From Lampris incognitus (Eukaryota > Chordata > Actinopteri > Lampriformes > Lampridae), in contig NC_079223.1 in NCBI RefSeq assembly GCF_029633865.1, forward strand, positions 36,487,739 to 36,551,738: a stretch of DNA of 64,000 nt, given 5' to 3'. The position numbers were made by a program, and so were the translations under genes. Below are positions 37,266-50,800 of this stretch, piece after piece. Numbering within the stretch: position 1 is the stretch's first letter; each line of letters opens with the position of its first letter. Below the pieces are notes generated by a model. That model made no database searches. It was not told the DNA's origin and worked only from the letters and a program-made list of their open reading frames with translations.

Positions 37266-38847
37266 TGCTTGTTTGCTTATATACTTGTTTTAATTAATTG
37301 TTTTCCTTTATCTGGTATCTTTTGTTATTTTTTTTATTTTTAACTGCTACTCGATAGCACTGTAAATGAGGGCCAGCCCTCTGATTTTTCGAGTTTAAAT
37401 AAAGGCAATAATAATAATAGAATTATATATGCTTACATACATACTGAAGTTCCATCTATGGTTAGTAAAGTGACCAAGGAACTTCATCTTATATTTGCAT
37501 TTTTTGTTATAAAACCAAACTACACCTCTAGAACCTGTTGTTCGATGCCACCTCCCGATTTGACTGGCAAATGTGATGTGTTAAACACATTTTCCTACAT
37601 TCCCTGTTACCTTCCATCTCCAGGAAACACGTGGGCATACTGGGAAAAGAATGTAACAGAAAAGGTGCAATAAAACATCCAATCGAAAACACAACACCTT
37701 ATCTTTGGTGTTTTAACATCCCTATGTCAACAGTAATGGTGAGATTGATGCAAAACAATTCTTCTGTTCTGTTCTTATCAAGTTTCTGCTGCAAAGTAAT
37801 TCCATTTCTGTTGTTCACACCCAAAGGAAACGTATTTGTTTTCAGGTTCAATTCATGAGACGAAAAAAGAAACCCAAACCTGCCCCAATGCCAAGCTGTC
37901 TGTCATGACTTGTGAAATGTGTTGTGGAAATTGCCTGCAATCACTCAAGACTCAGAAATAATAACACAAAGCACTGGTGGTTGATGATAAAAGACAAGTT
38001 GTATATTGCATGCAATAGGAGAATACAAGCAGTGGGTGAACTTGCTTCACTCTCAATGAACAAGAGTTATCTTGTTTATATTCCTTTTCATTAGACAAAA
38101 AAAGGTCTGAACATTGGTCAAATAAAGCCATACCTTTCCCTATATCTCACACCATGGGTCAGTTTTAACACCTGGTCATCGCCAGTTAGACAGGCCATAT
38201 AGAATTAAAAGGGACTGAACTAAGCAGGGAAGATGGGAGAGAAAATAACACCCATCCCCATAACAAACATCCCTTACTCCTCTCTGGGAAGTTGTCACGA
38301 CCCTCTCTAAAGCAGATTTCAACAACAGGCATAGAAACTCAAATACACAATGAATAAATTATAACTCTTAATGCTGCATGCCAATTTTCCTTTGCATGGG
38401 TTAATAACAAACCCAGAAAGGAATTTGCTATAGGAGGATGGGCATATTTGTCTCTAGTCAAAACCTACCTAATCTAAAATACAGTGTAGGGGTGGAGACC
38501 ATTCACTGGACCAGTTAGACAGTCATCATCAGCTTCCTGCACCACCTTTTGCTTGATTAATCCCTTCCATAGTATTTGTCGCACAGTACAAAAGGATGTT
38601 AAATGAAAAGCAGGACATCTGAACTGGAACGCAAGAGGAATTGTGCAGCAATTGGAAAAAAAAATCAGTGACAGAACAACAGAAATAGGCTAAAAGTGCA
38701 TTTTTACTCATGACCAAAAGGAGGACTTATTATTTCACACGTCTTTAGAGGTTTGCGAGTACAGTCGTTTTACCATCAGTATACATCATCTGAGCGTGTT
38801 TATATATTTATGCTTTTTTAGACTTTTCTCCTTCTCAAGAGAGCGCC
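37266..38847. other. alox5 upstream region
   Basis: Intergenic DNA leading to the alox5 start. Immediately upstream of the ATG is ctccttctcaagagagcgcc. I see no TATA box or CpG cluster that fixes a promoter, and no other gene. Confidence 0.4.
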
Positions 38848-41800
38848 ATGCCTTCCTACACAGTGACTGTCGCCACAGGGAGCCAGTGGTTTGCAGGGAC
38901 AGATGACTACATCTACATAACACTGGTGGGCTCAGAGAGATGCAGTGAGAGAACGCTTTTGGACAAACCTCTGTACAATGACTTTGAGAGGGGTGCGGTA
39001 AGTTATGTTGTATTGTGTCATGTCATGTCATCACACTATAGGACAGGGGAGCCACCAGGGGACCCATGTAGAGATATCATACTGCCGAATAAAAAGTTAT
39101 TAACCTTTTGATCACTAATATTTTTTGAAGTTACCACCCCCATACCGTGCTGCAGACCATAGATGTGTTAACAGTGTCTATTTTTGTCCATCTGTCATTC
39201 TATCTGGAGGGAGGGAGGGACAAACAAAAGAAATTAACAGGGGTAACGCGTATCTTGCTTATTAAGAGGAAAATTGAACAATATATATTTGGGGTTTGCT
39301 GAAATGCAACTTAGAACTGAATACTTTTTTATGAAAAATTAAATTCTGAAAAAACAAAAACAATTAACCCTCTGAGAAACATTAAACCTACAAATGGTTG
39401 TTGGTATTAACGTCAAACACACTGGGAATTCCCATCAAGGATTTTAATAATTTTCTTAAGAAAGGAGTTTTTTTTGTGTGTGTGGATTTTTTTCCCCTCT
39501 ATTCCCCCCAATTGTAGCCCGCCAATTACCCCACTCCTCCGACTCATCCCGGTCACTGCTCCACCCTCTCTGCCGATCCGGGGAGGGCTGCAGACTACCA
39601 CATGCCTCCTCCGATACATGTGGAGTCGCCAGCCACTTCTTTTCACCAGACAGTGAGGAGCTTCACCAGGGGGACGTAGCATGTGGGAAGATCTCGCTAT
39701 TCAGCCCAGTTCCCCCTCCCCCCCGAACATGCACCCCGACTGACCAGGGGAGGTACCAGTGCAGTGACCGGGACACAAATCCACATCCAGCTTCCCACCC
39801 GCAGCCAATTGTGTTTGTAGGGACGCCCGACCGCTCGACCAAGCCGGAGGTAACACAGGGATTCAAACCAGTGATCCCTGTATTGGTAGGCAATGGAGTA
39901 GACCGCCATGCAATCATTGTGCCTTTAATTCTTGCCGCGTCTTGGCCAGGAGACTGGCAACACTACAACAATTGCTGCGTTCCATTCAAAGTCCGAGGTT
40001 GGAATTTCCCAGTTGAAATTTCCAATTTCTGACCTCCAAGAGTTCAAGGTGCATGACGCCAAACGTTAACAAAAAACATGGCTGACCATGATAAACTGCT
40101 GTTTTTATTGGCAAGTGTATAAACAATTGAATTGTCAGCAGTGCAGCCTCCTTGCATATATAAACGAAACAGAGGAATACATTTTGTGCAGAGATAACTT
40201 TCAGTTGTTTACCATAACCAGCAACTTAATAACATTGTCAACATATTTTGATATCAATTTACATGCAGAACATGTTTTACTATCTCATAGTATGTATTAT
40301 TGTAATTAAATACAGGCGAATATACTTTATGTTGCCTTAGTTGATGGTTTACCATCAGGGCCGGTTCTGTGGGGGTAGCAACGGGAGCAACTGCACCGGG
40401 CCCAGGTCTGGAGGGGGGCCCAGAAAAAAAAAAACCTTTCTGCGCTGATTCTACTGTAAGTGCAGTGATTGTTAATTGTGTGTCTCACCAGTGCAAAGAG
40501 GCCCTGTATGTTGCTCCTCCTGGCAGTTTCCCTATTGGCTGATAACGATTTATTTTCAAAAATGTATCATAAGTTGTGTCGTCATCCCCCTCCCCCATGA
40601 GTTAGTATAGCCTACGGTGAAGACGTGAAATTCGGTTCTACTAACCAAAAAAATGTCTGGAAACAAATCTGGTTGTAAGAAAAGAAAATTACAGAAACAT
40701 AAGGTAGAAAATACAAAAATGAGGCAGAAAACGCAAAGAAGGTATACGGTGCTTGGCTTAACATTCGGGCAGCAGAACACTTGGAGGATACTGTGGATAG
40801 CAATGAAGCTAGCACATCCACCACATGTGCTAACTCAGCAGCAGAGGATACCGGAGCGGACAGCGACCGTGGCGCTTGTGCTAGCACCTCTACCGCTATC
40901 GAGAATGCAAACGACCACCGAGAATCTGTCGAGGAAGAGGGAAGTCACGAAAGTGATGGGGAGCGTGAGTTTGACTTATTTGATCCTGCACAGTGGCCAG
41001 ACAGAATGCATGATGATGACATCAGAACGGACATAGTCAGAAATAAACCACTGCAGGTGACCGATTTTGATTTCCCTAAAACGGATGGCCGTCGTTTCAC
41101 ACCAGCTAATTACACCAGGACAGTCGGTACCCTAAAAGTACCTCGGCCATGTCTGTTTTTTTTTGTTTTTTTGGGGGGGGCGGTGGGCGATGGTGCTCCC
41201 CGACCCAGAATAGCATAGGACCGGCCCTATAACACTGCGCGGTTCCATGGGTGCTGCCATTGTTGTGTGACGTCAGACGACTGCTTCGCCATGAAGCCAA
41301 GTCAAGTCAAGTCAATTTTATTTGCATATGGCCCAATATCACAAATTACAAATTTGCCTCAGTGGGCTTAACAGCAACACAACATCCTGTCCTTAGGCCC
41401 TCTCATCGGATAAGAAACAACTCCCGAAAAAAGTCGGGGTAGATGGATTTGCCCCGAGTTTACAAGTAGGAACTCCCAACTTTGAGGGGCGTTCCATTGT
41501 AATTTTTCTAGTAGGAGGTCGGATCAAGCTTCGATTTCTGAGTTGTCTGGAAAAGTGCTGCAACTAACGACTATTTAACGACTATTAGTCGACAACTCAC
41601 CGATTATTGAAACGATTAACCGACTAGTCAGATAATGAATCGCACAAAACAATAGCTTACGTCATTGACCATCACGTTTAGTATTGACTCGGAGAGGGCT
41701 GTCGCTTGCTGCGGTGTACACGTCTGCTTCTTTTTCATAAAGCCATCCATGGTACCTTTACTCTTCTTCGGAGTCGGACTGCATAAATTTGGTTAAAAAA

Positions 41801-44800
41801 AGACATTTGTCAGGCAAAAGGGTAACATTACACTTTTAAACTCTTGGAATCCTGCACGCAGGTATAGACGGAGTTGTACTGGCTTTATGTTAATGTTAGA
41901 AGCCAAGACAACTCCGTCTATACATAGTTAGCTAGCTAGCTAACATGCTAACTATCTTACCTAGGCGCGTCCGCATCGCCCAGATCTCCAGCGTACCTCC
42001 TCTTAACATGTTCGTGCATGACTGAGGTGCTCCCATGATAAGCAAGGTCCAATTTACAAATCTTGCACGTAATCCTTTTCTTTGCCAAGTTGAGGGTGAA
42101 ATGCTCCCAGACTTTAGATGTTTTAGGACACGATGGCGTTGCATTGGCCGCCGCCATTTTGCTGTTTTGATAACCTGTCCTGTCGTTTCCGCTCCCGGTC
42201 GGTTTTGCGCATGTGCAGCTCTCAGAGCGTTGGCGTGGGACGCCTCATGAGATGTGGCGTTGGCGTGAGATGCCTGAAACGATGTTCAGTTCAGTTCCTC
42301 AGCGTGAAATACATGCGCGATGACGTAACCGACGAATTGTCGACAAATTCATTGATAACGAGGTCGAGTCAAGATGGTACCCCGTGAGGTTGGCGGGTGG
42401 TGAGCTCCGAAGCTATAATTTGTACCACAACAAAAAGAGACAGATAAACCAAGTATTATGACTGCTGTGACTACGTTTTGAAAAAAGAAGAACACTGTGA
42501 GTAAATGGAATAGTACCTAACACGGATTTCTTGTGAAATAAACGTGAAAAAGTAACACGCTAACTTCCTAGCTTTGCGTTAGCCTAGTGCTAGCTTAACG
42601 TCAAGATCAACATGACGAAAAGAGATTCTAGAAACAAAACCGGTACATCACTTCTTGAACAAGAAGTCGAGGGCTTTGATGGTTTGTGCTCGCCTTTACC
42701 TTTTACACCAACTAAGAGCCCGGAACCGAAGAACAGCGCTCCAAAGATGGTGAAGAATCGGAGGGCATTTCAAATGCTGATATCCTAAAAGCGTTGATTG
42801 ATTTGACAAAACGCATCACTACTCTTGAACAAAACATAGCCAAGAACACTGACGCCATTACCACAGTGTGCGAGCAGCTAAAACGGATGGAAATTCAAGT
42901 AAAAGAAAATAAAGAACATATGAAAGAGGTTTCGGGGCAAGTCTCCCAACTGCAGAAGAAAAGTGAAGAGGCTGAACATTATTGCAGGCGATGGAATTTA
43001 CGCCTGCACGGAATGAGAGAGACACCTGCAGAAAACATCAGAGGAGAAATCATCAAGCTTCTCGCATTGCTCGCTCCTGAAGATAAGGACAAGATGGGCT
43101 TTCTTGTCGACACGGTGCATAGAGTTGGGAGTGCAACGTGAAAATGCAACTCGGCCCGTCCTTGTGCATTTCACAATGCGATCCTTCAGAGACAAACTCT
43201 GGAAGATTTCCCGTGACAATGGGACCCTGAAAGAGCGGAAACTACTCCTCAAGGAAGATTTGACACAGGCCAACAAAAAGTAAAGAAACAAACTCTGGCC
43301 ACTTGTGGAAGCAGACAGAAAGCAAGGAAAACGTGCCGGTTTTCGTGGTGCACAAGCTTATATTGAAGGAAAAATGGTGACCCGTTAAGTTAACCTTGAG
43401 TTTAACACTCACAGTGTTCCAGCAAACAAGCCACTGTTGGATTGACTTTTAATAATGCTAAATGGTTTAAAATGCACAATTGAGTGGGTTGGTACTTAAA
43501 GTTATAGTTGAGGTTTACAGTCGGTAAGTACATATTTCATTATCTTTCTACCACAGTAATTTTTGTTTTGTTTTGTTTTTTTTCAGACATCAGCTGATGT
43601 TTTGTTAGTTTATTTTCTTAAAGTATGACTAATTTTAAGTTTGGTGCATTAAATTTATGTTCTACCAATGTAAGGGGATTACATCATAGCACAAAAAGGA
43701 AGGCAGTTTTTCTCTTTAGTAGGCGTTATAATGCAGATATAATTTTCTTACAAGAAACTCATTCATGTAATGATGATGAAAGTTTTTGGAAATCCCAGTG
43801 GGGGGATACAGTGTATTTTTCTTATGGCTCAAATCATTCCGCTGGAGTTGCAGTGCTACTAAATAGATTTAATGGTGATGTACTGGAGTCTGTTATTTCA
43901 GAGGAAGGACGGTGGATTATTTTGGTCTTAAAGGTGGACAATCTTTTGTTTATTACTTGCAATGTTTATGGACCAAATAGGACAGTTCAAGTAAAGGATA
44001 TGTTCTCTAAGCTCTCTTTAAAACTGACAGACCTTAAGGGAAAGTACAAGGATCCCTTTTTTATCATTGGAGGGGACTTCAATGACGCTCCAGATGATGA
44101 AATGGATCGATGGCCTCCCAGATCTTCGTTGTCATTGGGTTTTAAGCCTACGTCATTTATAAGTGATCACCTCTTGCGTTCAGATGCCTGGAGGTTTATG
44201 AACCCCAGTGTCATAGATTACACATGGACCAACTCTAGCAGGTGCTCTCAGTCGAGAATTGACTTATGGTTTTTATCATCACAAGGATTACAGTTCATTT
44301 CAGAGGTTTCTCATTCTCGTGCTCCGCTGTCTGATCATAAAATAATTAGTCTTAGATTAAAGGGCTCAAACATCAGAGGATATTTGAAGTTAAATAACCA
44401 TTTATTGGATGATAACAATTTTAAGGAAATTGTGAAACTACTTGCAAAAGATATTTTTGATGAAAAATAAATGAGTCCAATTCAAACATGGGAATTCTTT
44501 AAATTTAAAGTTAGAGAAGTTGCAATAAAACATAGCAAAGAAATAAAAAGATTACACTCTAGCAAAGAAGATCTCTTAATGAACCAGCTACAGTTGTTAA
44601 CTTCTAGGCACAATTTATCTGAAGAAGAATTAAAAACACTTAAAAGTCTCAGTGAAGAACTAGATAGAATGTATATGAGACTCACCAAGGGTGCCTTCAT
44701 CAGGTCAAAGGCTAAGTGGTTAAAAGAGGGGGAAAGAAATTCCAGTTACTTTTTGGTTTAGAAAAAAGAACTAGGAAAAGAAATAATATTGCATCTCTTA

Positions 44801-47800
44801 ATGTAAATGGTATCATTAGCTCTGACCCCAATAATATTGCAAATTACATTACCTCCTTTTATACCAAATTATATACATCTGAATTTAATCGATCAAAATG
44901 TGACACATTTATGGAACATGTTAAAGAATTTACTCCCCTGATTTCTGAAAAATTCAGAGCTGTGAAGGTGAGCTTTTAATTTCAGAAATCAATGAAGCTG
45001 TACACTCAATGAAATTAAGGAAATCACCTGGAAATGACGGTCTCTGTTGAATTTTATCATTGTTTTTGGGATTTAATTAAGGACAATTTATTACTCATGT
45101 TCAAAGAATGCATAGCTAGAAAGGAGATGACAACAACCATGAAACAAGGTCTGATAACCCTAATTCCTAAACCAGATAAAGATCACTTAGTAATTGAAAA
45201 TTGGGGGCCATTTCACTTTTAAACACAGACTATAAAATTTTATCGCAGGTTCATGCTAAACGTTTAAAAAAGAATCTAGAAGAGATAATAAGTGAAAACC
45301 AAAATGGTTTTATGGCCAAGCATCACATTAGCTCTAACATCAGATTAGTATTAGACTTAATTGACTATTTGAACTACATAAATTCAAATGCATTATTTGT
45401 ATTCCTTGATTTTTTTTATAAGGCATTTGATTCATTTGAACATTCTTTCATTATACAAGCCCTGCAATTTTTTTTTATTTGGAAGTAACTTTATCAATAA
45501 TATTGCCATGTTCTATAAGGACATAAACAGCTCTGTCATTTTGTATCCCAACATTTCAAAAAGGTTTCCCATTTCAAGAGGTGTATGTAAAGGATGTCCT
45601 ATTTCTTGTCTTTTGTTTTTGATTGTTGCTGAACTTTTGTCTTTAAATATTTCACATAGTGCAGATATACAAGGCTTAACTATTTCTGACAGAGAGATAA
45701 AAATTACACAGCTAGCTGATGACACGGTATTATTTCTTAAGGATAAATGGCAAATACAGAGTGCATTACATGTAACTGGTGAATTTTCAGAAGCTTCAGG
45801 TCGTAAGCTCAATATAAACAAAAGTTAAATTTTATGTTTATATGAGACTGAAGAGACACTTATGTTTAATGTCCCTGTTAAACAATGTGTAAAATACATT
45901 GGTATTCACATTTCAAAGGATATGGCTCTCAGACAGCAGCTAAATTTTCTTCCTAAAATTAAGAAAACCAAGTCAATCTTAATATGTGGCTTCAGAGAGA
46001 TCTTTCCATTTTTGGAAGAGTGTTATTAACAAAGGCTGAAGGAGTATCAAGATTGGTTTATCCTACCTTGTCACTCTATGTTAATGATGTGCTCTGTAAA
46101 GAAGTTAATAATGTATTTATTAAATTTGAATGGAAAAACAGACACCATTACTTTAAAAAAGAAATACTCAGATTGGAGAGAGCTGAAGGAGGATTTGAAA
46201 TCTTATATTTTGTCCATTTAAATTGCACCTTCAAGATCAAATGGCTTAAAAAATGTTTGGAGTTCCCAGAATCATTATGGAATTTTATACCACACAATAT
46301 ATTTAAAAATTTAGGTGGCTTTAATGGGATGTAATTACACTGTCTCTAAATTGCCGATAAAACTCTCAAAAGTTCTATCAGCAGGCTTTTTTGTCTTGGA
46401 TATTGTGTTATGTTCACAACTTTTCACCAACATAAGGATATAATTTGGAACAATTGTAATATCACTGTTAACAAAAAATGTACACTACCGTTCAAAAGTT
46501 TGGGATCACCCAAACAATTTTGTGTTTTCCATGAAAAGTCACACTTATTCACCACCATATGTTGTGAAATGAATAGAAAATAGAGTCAAGACATTGACAA
46601 GGTTAGAAATAATGATTTGTATTTGAAATAAGATTTTTTTTACATCAAACTTTGCTTTCGTCAAAGAATCCTCCATTTGCAGCAATTACAGCATTGCAGA
46701 CCTTTGGCATTCTAGCTGTTAATTTGTTGAGGTAATCTGGAGAAATTGCACCCCACGCTTCCAGAAGCAGCTCCCACAAGTTGGATTGGTTGGATGGGCA
46801 CTTCTTTGAGCAGATTGAGTTTCTGGAGCATCACATTTGTGGGGTCAATTAAACGCTCAAAATGGCCAGAAAAAGAGAACTTTCATCTGAAACTCGACAG
46901 TCTATTCTTGTTCTTAGAAATGAAGGCTATTCCATGCGAGAAATTGCTAAGAAATTGAAGATTTCCTACACCGGTGTGTACTACTCCCTTCAGAGGACAG
47001 CACAAACAGGCTCTAACAGGTACTATTTAATGAAGATGCCAGTTGGGGACCTGTGAGGCGTCTGTTTCTCAAACTAGAGACTCTAATGTACTTATCTTCT
47101 TGCTCAGTTGTGCAACGCGGCCTCCCACTTCTTTTTCTACTCTGGTTAGAGCCTGTTTGTGCTGTCCTCTGAAGGGAGTAGTACACACCGGTGTAGGAAA
47201 TCTTCAATTTCTTAGCAATTTCTCGCATGGAATAGCCTTCATTTCTAAGAACAAGAATAGACTGTCGAGTTTCAGATGAAAGTTCTCTTTTTCTGGCCAT
47301 TTTGAGCGTTTAATTGACCCCACAAATGTGATGCTCCAGAAACTCAATCTGCTCAAAGAAGTGCCCATCCAACCAATCCAACTTGTGGGAGCTGCTTCTG
47401 GAAGCGTGGGGTGCAATTTCTCCAGATTACCTCAACAAATTAACAGCTAGAATGCCAAAGGTCTGCAATGCTGTAATTGCTGCAAATGGAGGATTCTTTG
47501 ACGAAAGCAAAGTTTGATGTAAAAAAAATCTTATTTCAAATACAAATCATTATTTCTAACCTTGTCAATGTCTTGACTCTATTTTCTATTCATTTCACAA
47601 CATATGGTGGTGAATAAGTGTGACTTTTCATGGAAAACACAAAATTGTTTGGGTGATCCCAAACTTTTGAACGGTAGTGTATATATAAAGAGAACTGGAT
47701 TGAAAGAGGTTTAATCTTTGTTACAGATTTGTTTGATGATAAAGGCGATCTTTATAGTTATGAAAATTTCCTAAAAGCCAAATCTTTTCCATTCGAATAT

Positions 47801-50800
47801 AAATAATTTACTTCTGTGATAAGGGCTATTCCCACAGGTATATTTGAATTAATGAAATGTCACTTAGGATATCAAAATGTTAATCTTCAAATACCTTGTT
47901 TAAAAGTTAATGGAATAAAATTAACAGACATGAAATGTACCAACAAACATATAAGAAAAGTGCTTTATGACTATAATAAGATTTCACCCAGAGGGAAACC
48001 TTTCTGGAATTCACAATTGGATGACATAAAATGGCGTAAGACTTGGTTGTGCCCATTTCAATTCTGTATCTCACATAAAATTAGAGAATCCGTTTTAAAA
48101 TTTTACACAACATCTATCCATGTAACACATTAATTTCCAAATTTACTGACATAGAACTTAATTGTACCTTTTGTAGCGCTGAGCCAGAAACGGTTATGCA
48201 TTTGTTTTGTCACTGCCCCTCCTCATCTGTGTTTCGGAGTGACATAAAGAATTTTATACTTAACAAAACTGGACAGTCTATAATAATTATGCCAAAAGAC
48301 ATTATTACTAAATTTGAATGTGAAAATAAATCTTTAAATTACATGACAAATCTTATAATTGCACTCGGTAAATTTCACATACATAAAGTGAGGTTCTCTA
48401 GGTCCCTCCCAAACATTGATGCTTTTCTGGTTGAGTTCAATATGTATTTAGACACATTGGCCCTTTTGACGAATAAAAAAAGTGAACGCATACTATCATA
48501 TTATAAGGAACTATTTTCTGTAGCCTCTGATTAAGTTTCATTGACTTTATTTAGGTTATTGTTTATCATGTTTAGATACTTTATACTCGTTAATTGTTTA
48601 CTTTGCATATCTAATTGATTATCTGCCTTTTTCCATTTTCACCTGAAGAAATTTGAATTATATAAGAATGTGTTACACTTAGGTAAAAAAAAAGTTCGTT
48701 GTGACCTTCAAACTTTGAAAGTATACGATGTTTTGAACATATATTCAATTTTTTTTCTTCATGTCCCCTGCTGTATTGTTCTTTATTGTTTATAATTGGT
48801 TTATGTATGTGTATGTATGTATGTGTATGTGTATTTGTACATATGTATGATTTTTTCTTTGTAATGTTTTGAATGGATTTAAATAAAATTTTGTTAAAAA
48901 AAGGCAACTAATTGTGTCATCGATTTTTGTCGACTACGTCGATTAATCGTTGCGCCCTTAGTCTGGAACGCAGCATATGACCCTGACCAATCGTCGTGTG
49001 ATGCCTTTCACGATCTTGCGCAAGTTCATAAGTCGTCGGGGAGGAGGGTCAAGAAATTGTCAGTGGCTACAGAAATGCTACGTGTGATGCCGGCGGTCTT
49101 GTGTTCCAAAACACAAAAGCAAAGAAAAGAAGAAAAAAAAAAAAACGATTGTGGACGCTGTTGCGGCTAGTGCTACGGAGGAATGATAACCTAGCATAGC
49201 TTAACCAGCTACTCACCGGGTCGCTGAAGTGCCTCCGCTATTTCTCGCCAACATTTAGCCTATCTTTTTTTGACTGTCATGGTCCTCCCTCGAGGAAGCA
49301 TCAAAAGGCAGGGGTATTGTAGCCCTGCTCAACGAACCTTTCCTTGGTTTGTCGTTCCACATGACGGCAGCAACAGCAGCATCGCTTTCTCTTTGCCGTG
49401 TTTGCACATTTGCCAGAAAGCATTCTGTCATCCTATTGGTCAATGTCAATTAATACGTCATAGGAGATTTCAGACTAAGCAGGAAAATACAAAAAAAAAA
49501 GTAATTAAAAAAAACATACAAAAAAATCTGATAAGCTAGACTTTTCGTCGGGGTGTCGTGGGGCATTCCAGACGCCACGTCGCTGTTCTTCGTTTATATC
49601 ACACTACCCGGGGTAAAGACGCCTGTTCGTCATTCCATCCATCCATTATCCAAACCACTTAGCCTGCTCTCAGGGTTGCGGGGATGCTGGAGCCTATCCC
49701 AGCAGCCATTGGGCGGCAGGCGGGGGGCACCCTGGACAGGCCGCTTAAACAGGCCCGACGGTGGAAATTTGTTGGCGACGACAAAATCGTGTCAAAATCG
49801 GGATGAAATCGTGTAGTCTGATCTCGGCATTAGACAACGCGCCCCCTTCTACATTCCGACTAGTTCGGTGCACCCCCAATCTCCCACACGTTCAAAAAAA
49901 AAGGAGAAAAAAACACAACATAGCCTATTTATAGCCACATGAAAGGTATCAAGGTTTTTTTTTTTATTATTTTCCCCCTTTTTCTCTCCAATTGTACCCG
50001 TCCAATTACCCCACTCTTCCAAGCCGCCTCGGTCGCTGCTCCACCCCCTCTGCCGATCCGGGGAGGGCTGCAGACTACCACATGCCTCCCCTGATACATG
50101 TGGAGTCGCCAGCCGCTTCTTTTCACCTGACAGTCAGGAGTTTTGCCAGAGGGACATAGAACGTGGGAGGATCACACTATTCCCCCGACCAGAGGAGACC
50201 GACCAGAGGACGTGCTAGTGCAGTGACCAGGACACATACACACATACGGCTTCCCAACCGCAGACACGGCCAATTGTGTCTGTAGGGACGCCCGACCAAG
50301 CCGGAGGTAACATGGGGATTCAAACCAGTGATCCCCATGTTGGTACGCAACGGAATAGACCGAAACATGCAAGGTATCAAGTTTAATCATGCACAAATCA
50401 AAACACACAAATATCAAGAGATCGCGACAATGCCCTCTCACATTCAAATGAAACTGAAACTACGCTACAACAAAGTTTCAAGCCTCACATTTAAAGAGCA
50501 AAGGTGATGGGTGAGGGCGAGGACACGCACATGCTCAGAGGCAGATAGGCCCATCATAAGAGAAGATGCTGGGGGGATGCTGTCATATTTTCAGCTGCAT
50601 TAAAGAAAAATTGCATCAAGTTTAAGTTACAATCAACCATACATAACAGCAGTTACGGAATTGAAACACCAGTAATTTGATCAAATTGCAATAAAGTTAT
50701 ACACAACCCACCACTAAAGAACAAAGAGAATGCATAGGCTCGGATCACCGTTCCCTCTCGGGCACCTCCTAGAGACAGCTCGAGCACTCCATGGGGTGCG

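Larger units (their letters stand above)
42372..48902 (+). mobile_element. L1/Tx1-superfamily LINE, near full length, decayed
   Basis: It starts near aagatggtaccccgtg (42372) and ends in aataaaattttgttaaaaaa at about 48902. ORF1-like and ORF2-like regions follow in order on the plus strand. It is inserted in the hAT element above. It is itself interrupted at 46483-47679 by the palindromic Tc1 derivative; the LINE frame can be followed on both sides (TVNKK before, LYIKRTGLK after). Frameshifts and stops make it inactive. Confidence 0.8.
41553..48960 (-). mobile_element. hAT element with BED-finger exon, split by an L1/Tx1 LINE
   Basis: Left end aagtgctgcaactaacga and right end attaatcgttgcgccctta are imperfect inverted repeats of the TGCAAC type. 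The flanks are exact 8-bp duplications gtctggaa (41545-41552 and 48961-48968). Element sequence such as gtcgacaa and cgattaatcg occurs on both sides of the LINE insertion. A BED zinc-finger exon is on the minus strand at 41961-42157. The rest of the transposase is missing, so this was a non-autonomous or deleted copy before the LINE inserted. Confidence 0.75.

Noticed and set aside
46746..47416. Two identical 70-aa ORFs on opposite strands
   Set aside because: They are frames of the palindromic Tc1 arms read antisense to the transposase 3' end, not a gene pair.
39973..48975. Possible outer element with ends tgctgcgttcca / tggaacgcagca enclosing the hAT nest
   Set aside because: The 12-bp inverted match is clear, but a second gcgttccatt at 41486 gives an alternative partner and no target duplication was found, so the limits are ambiguous.
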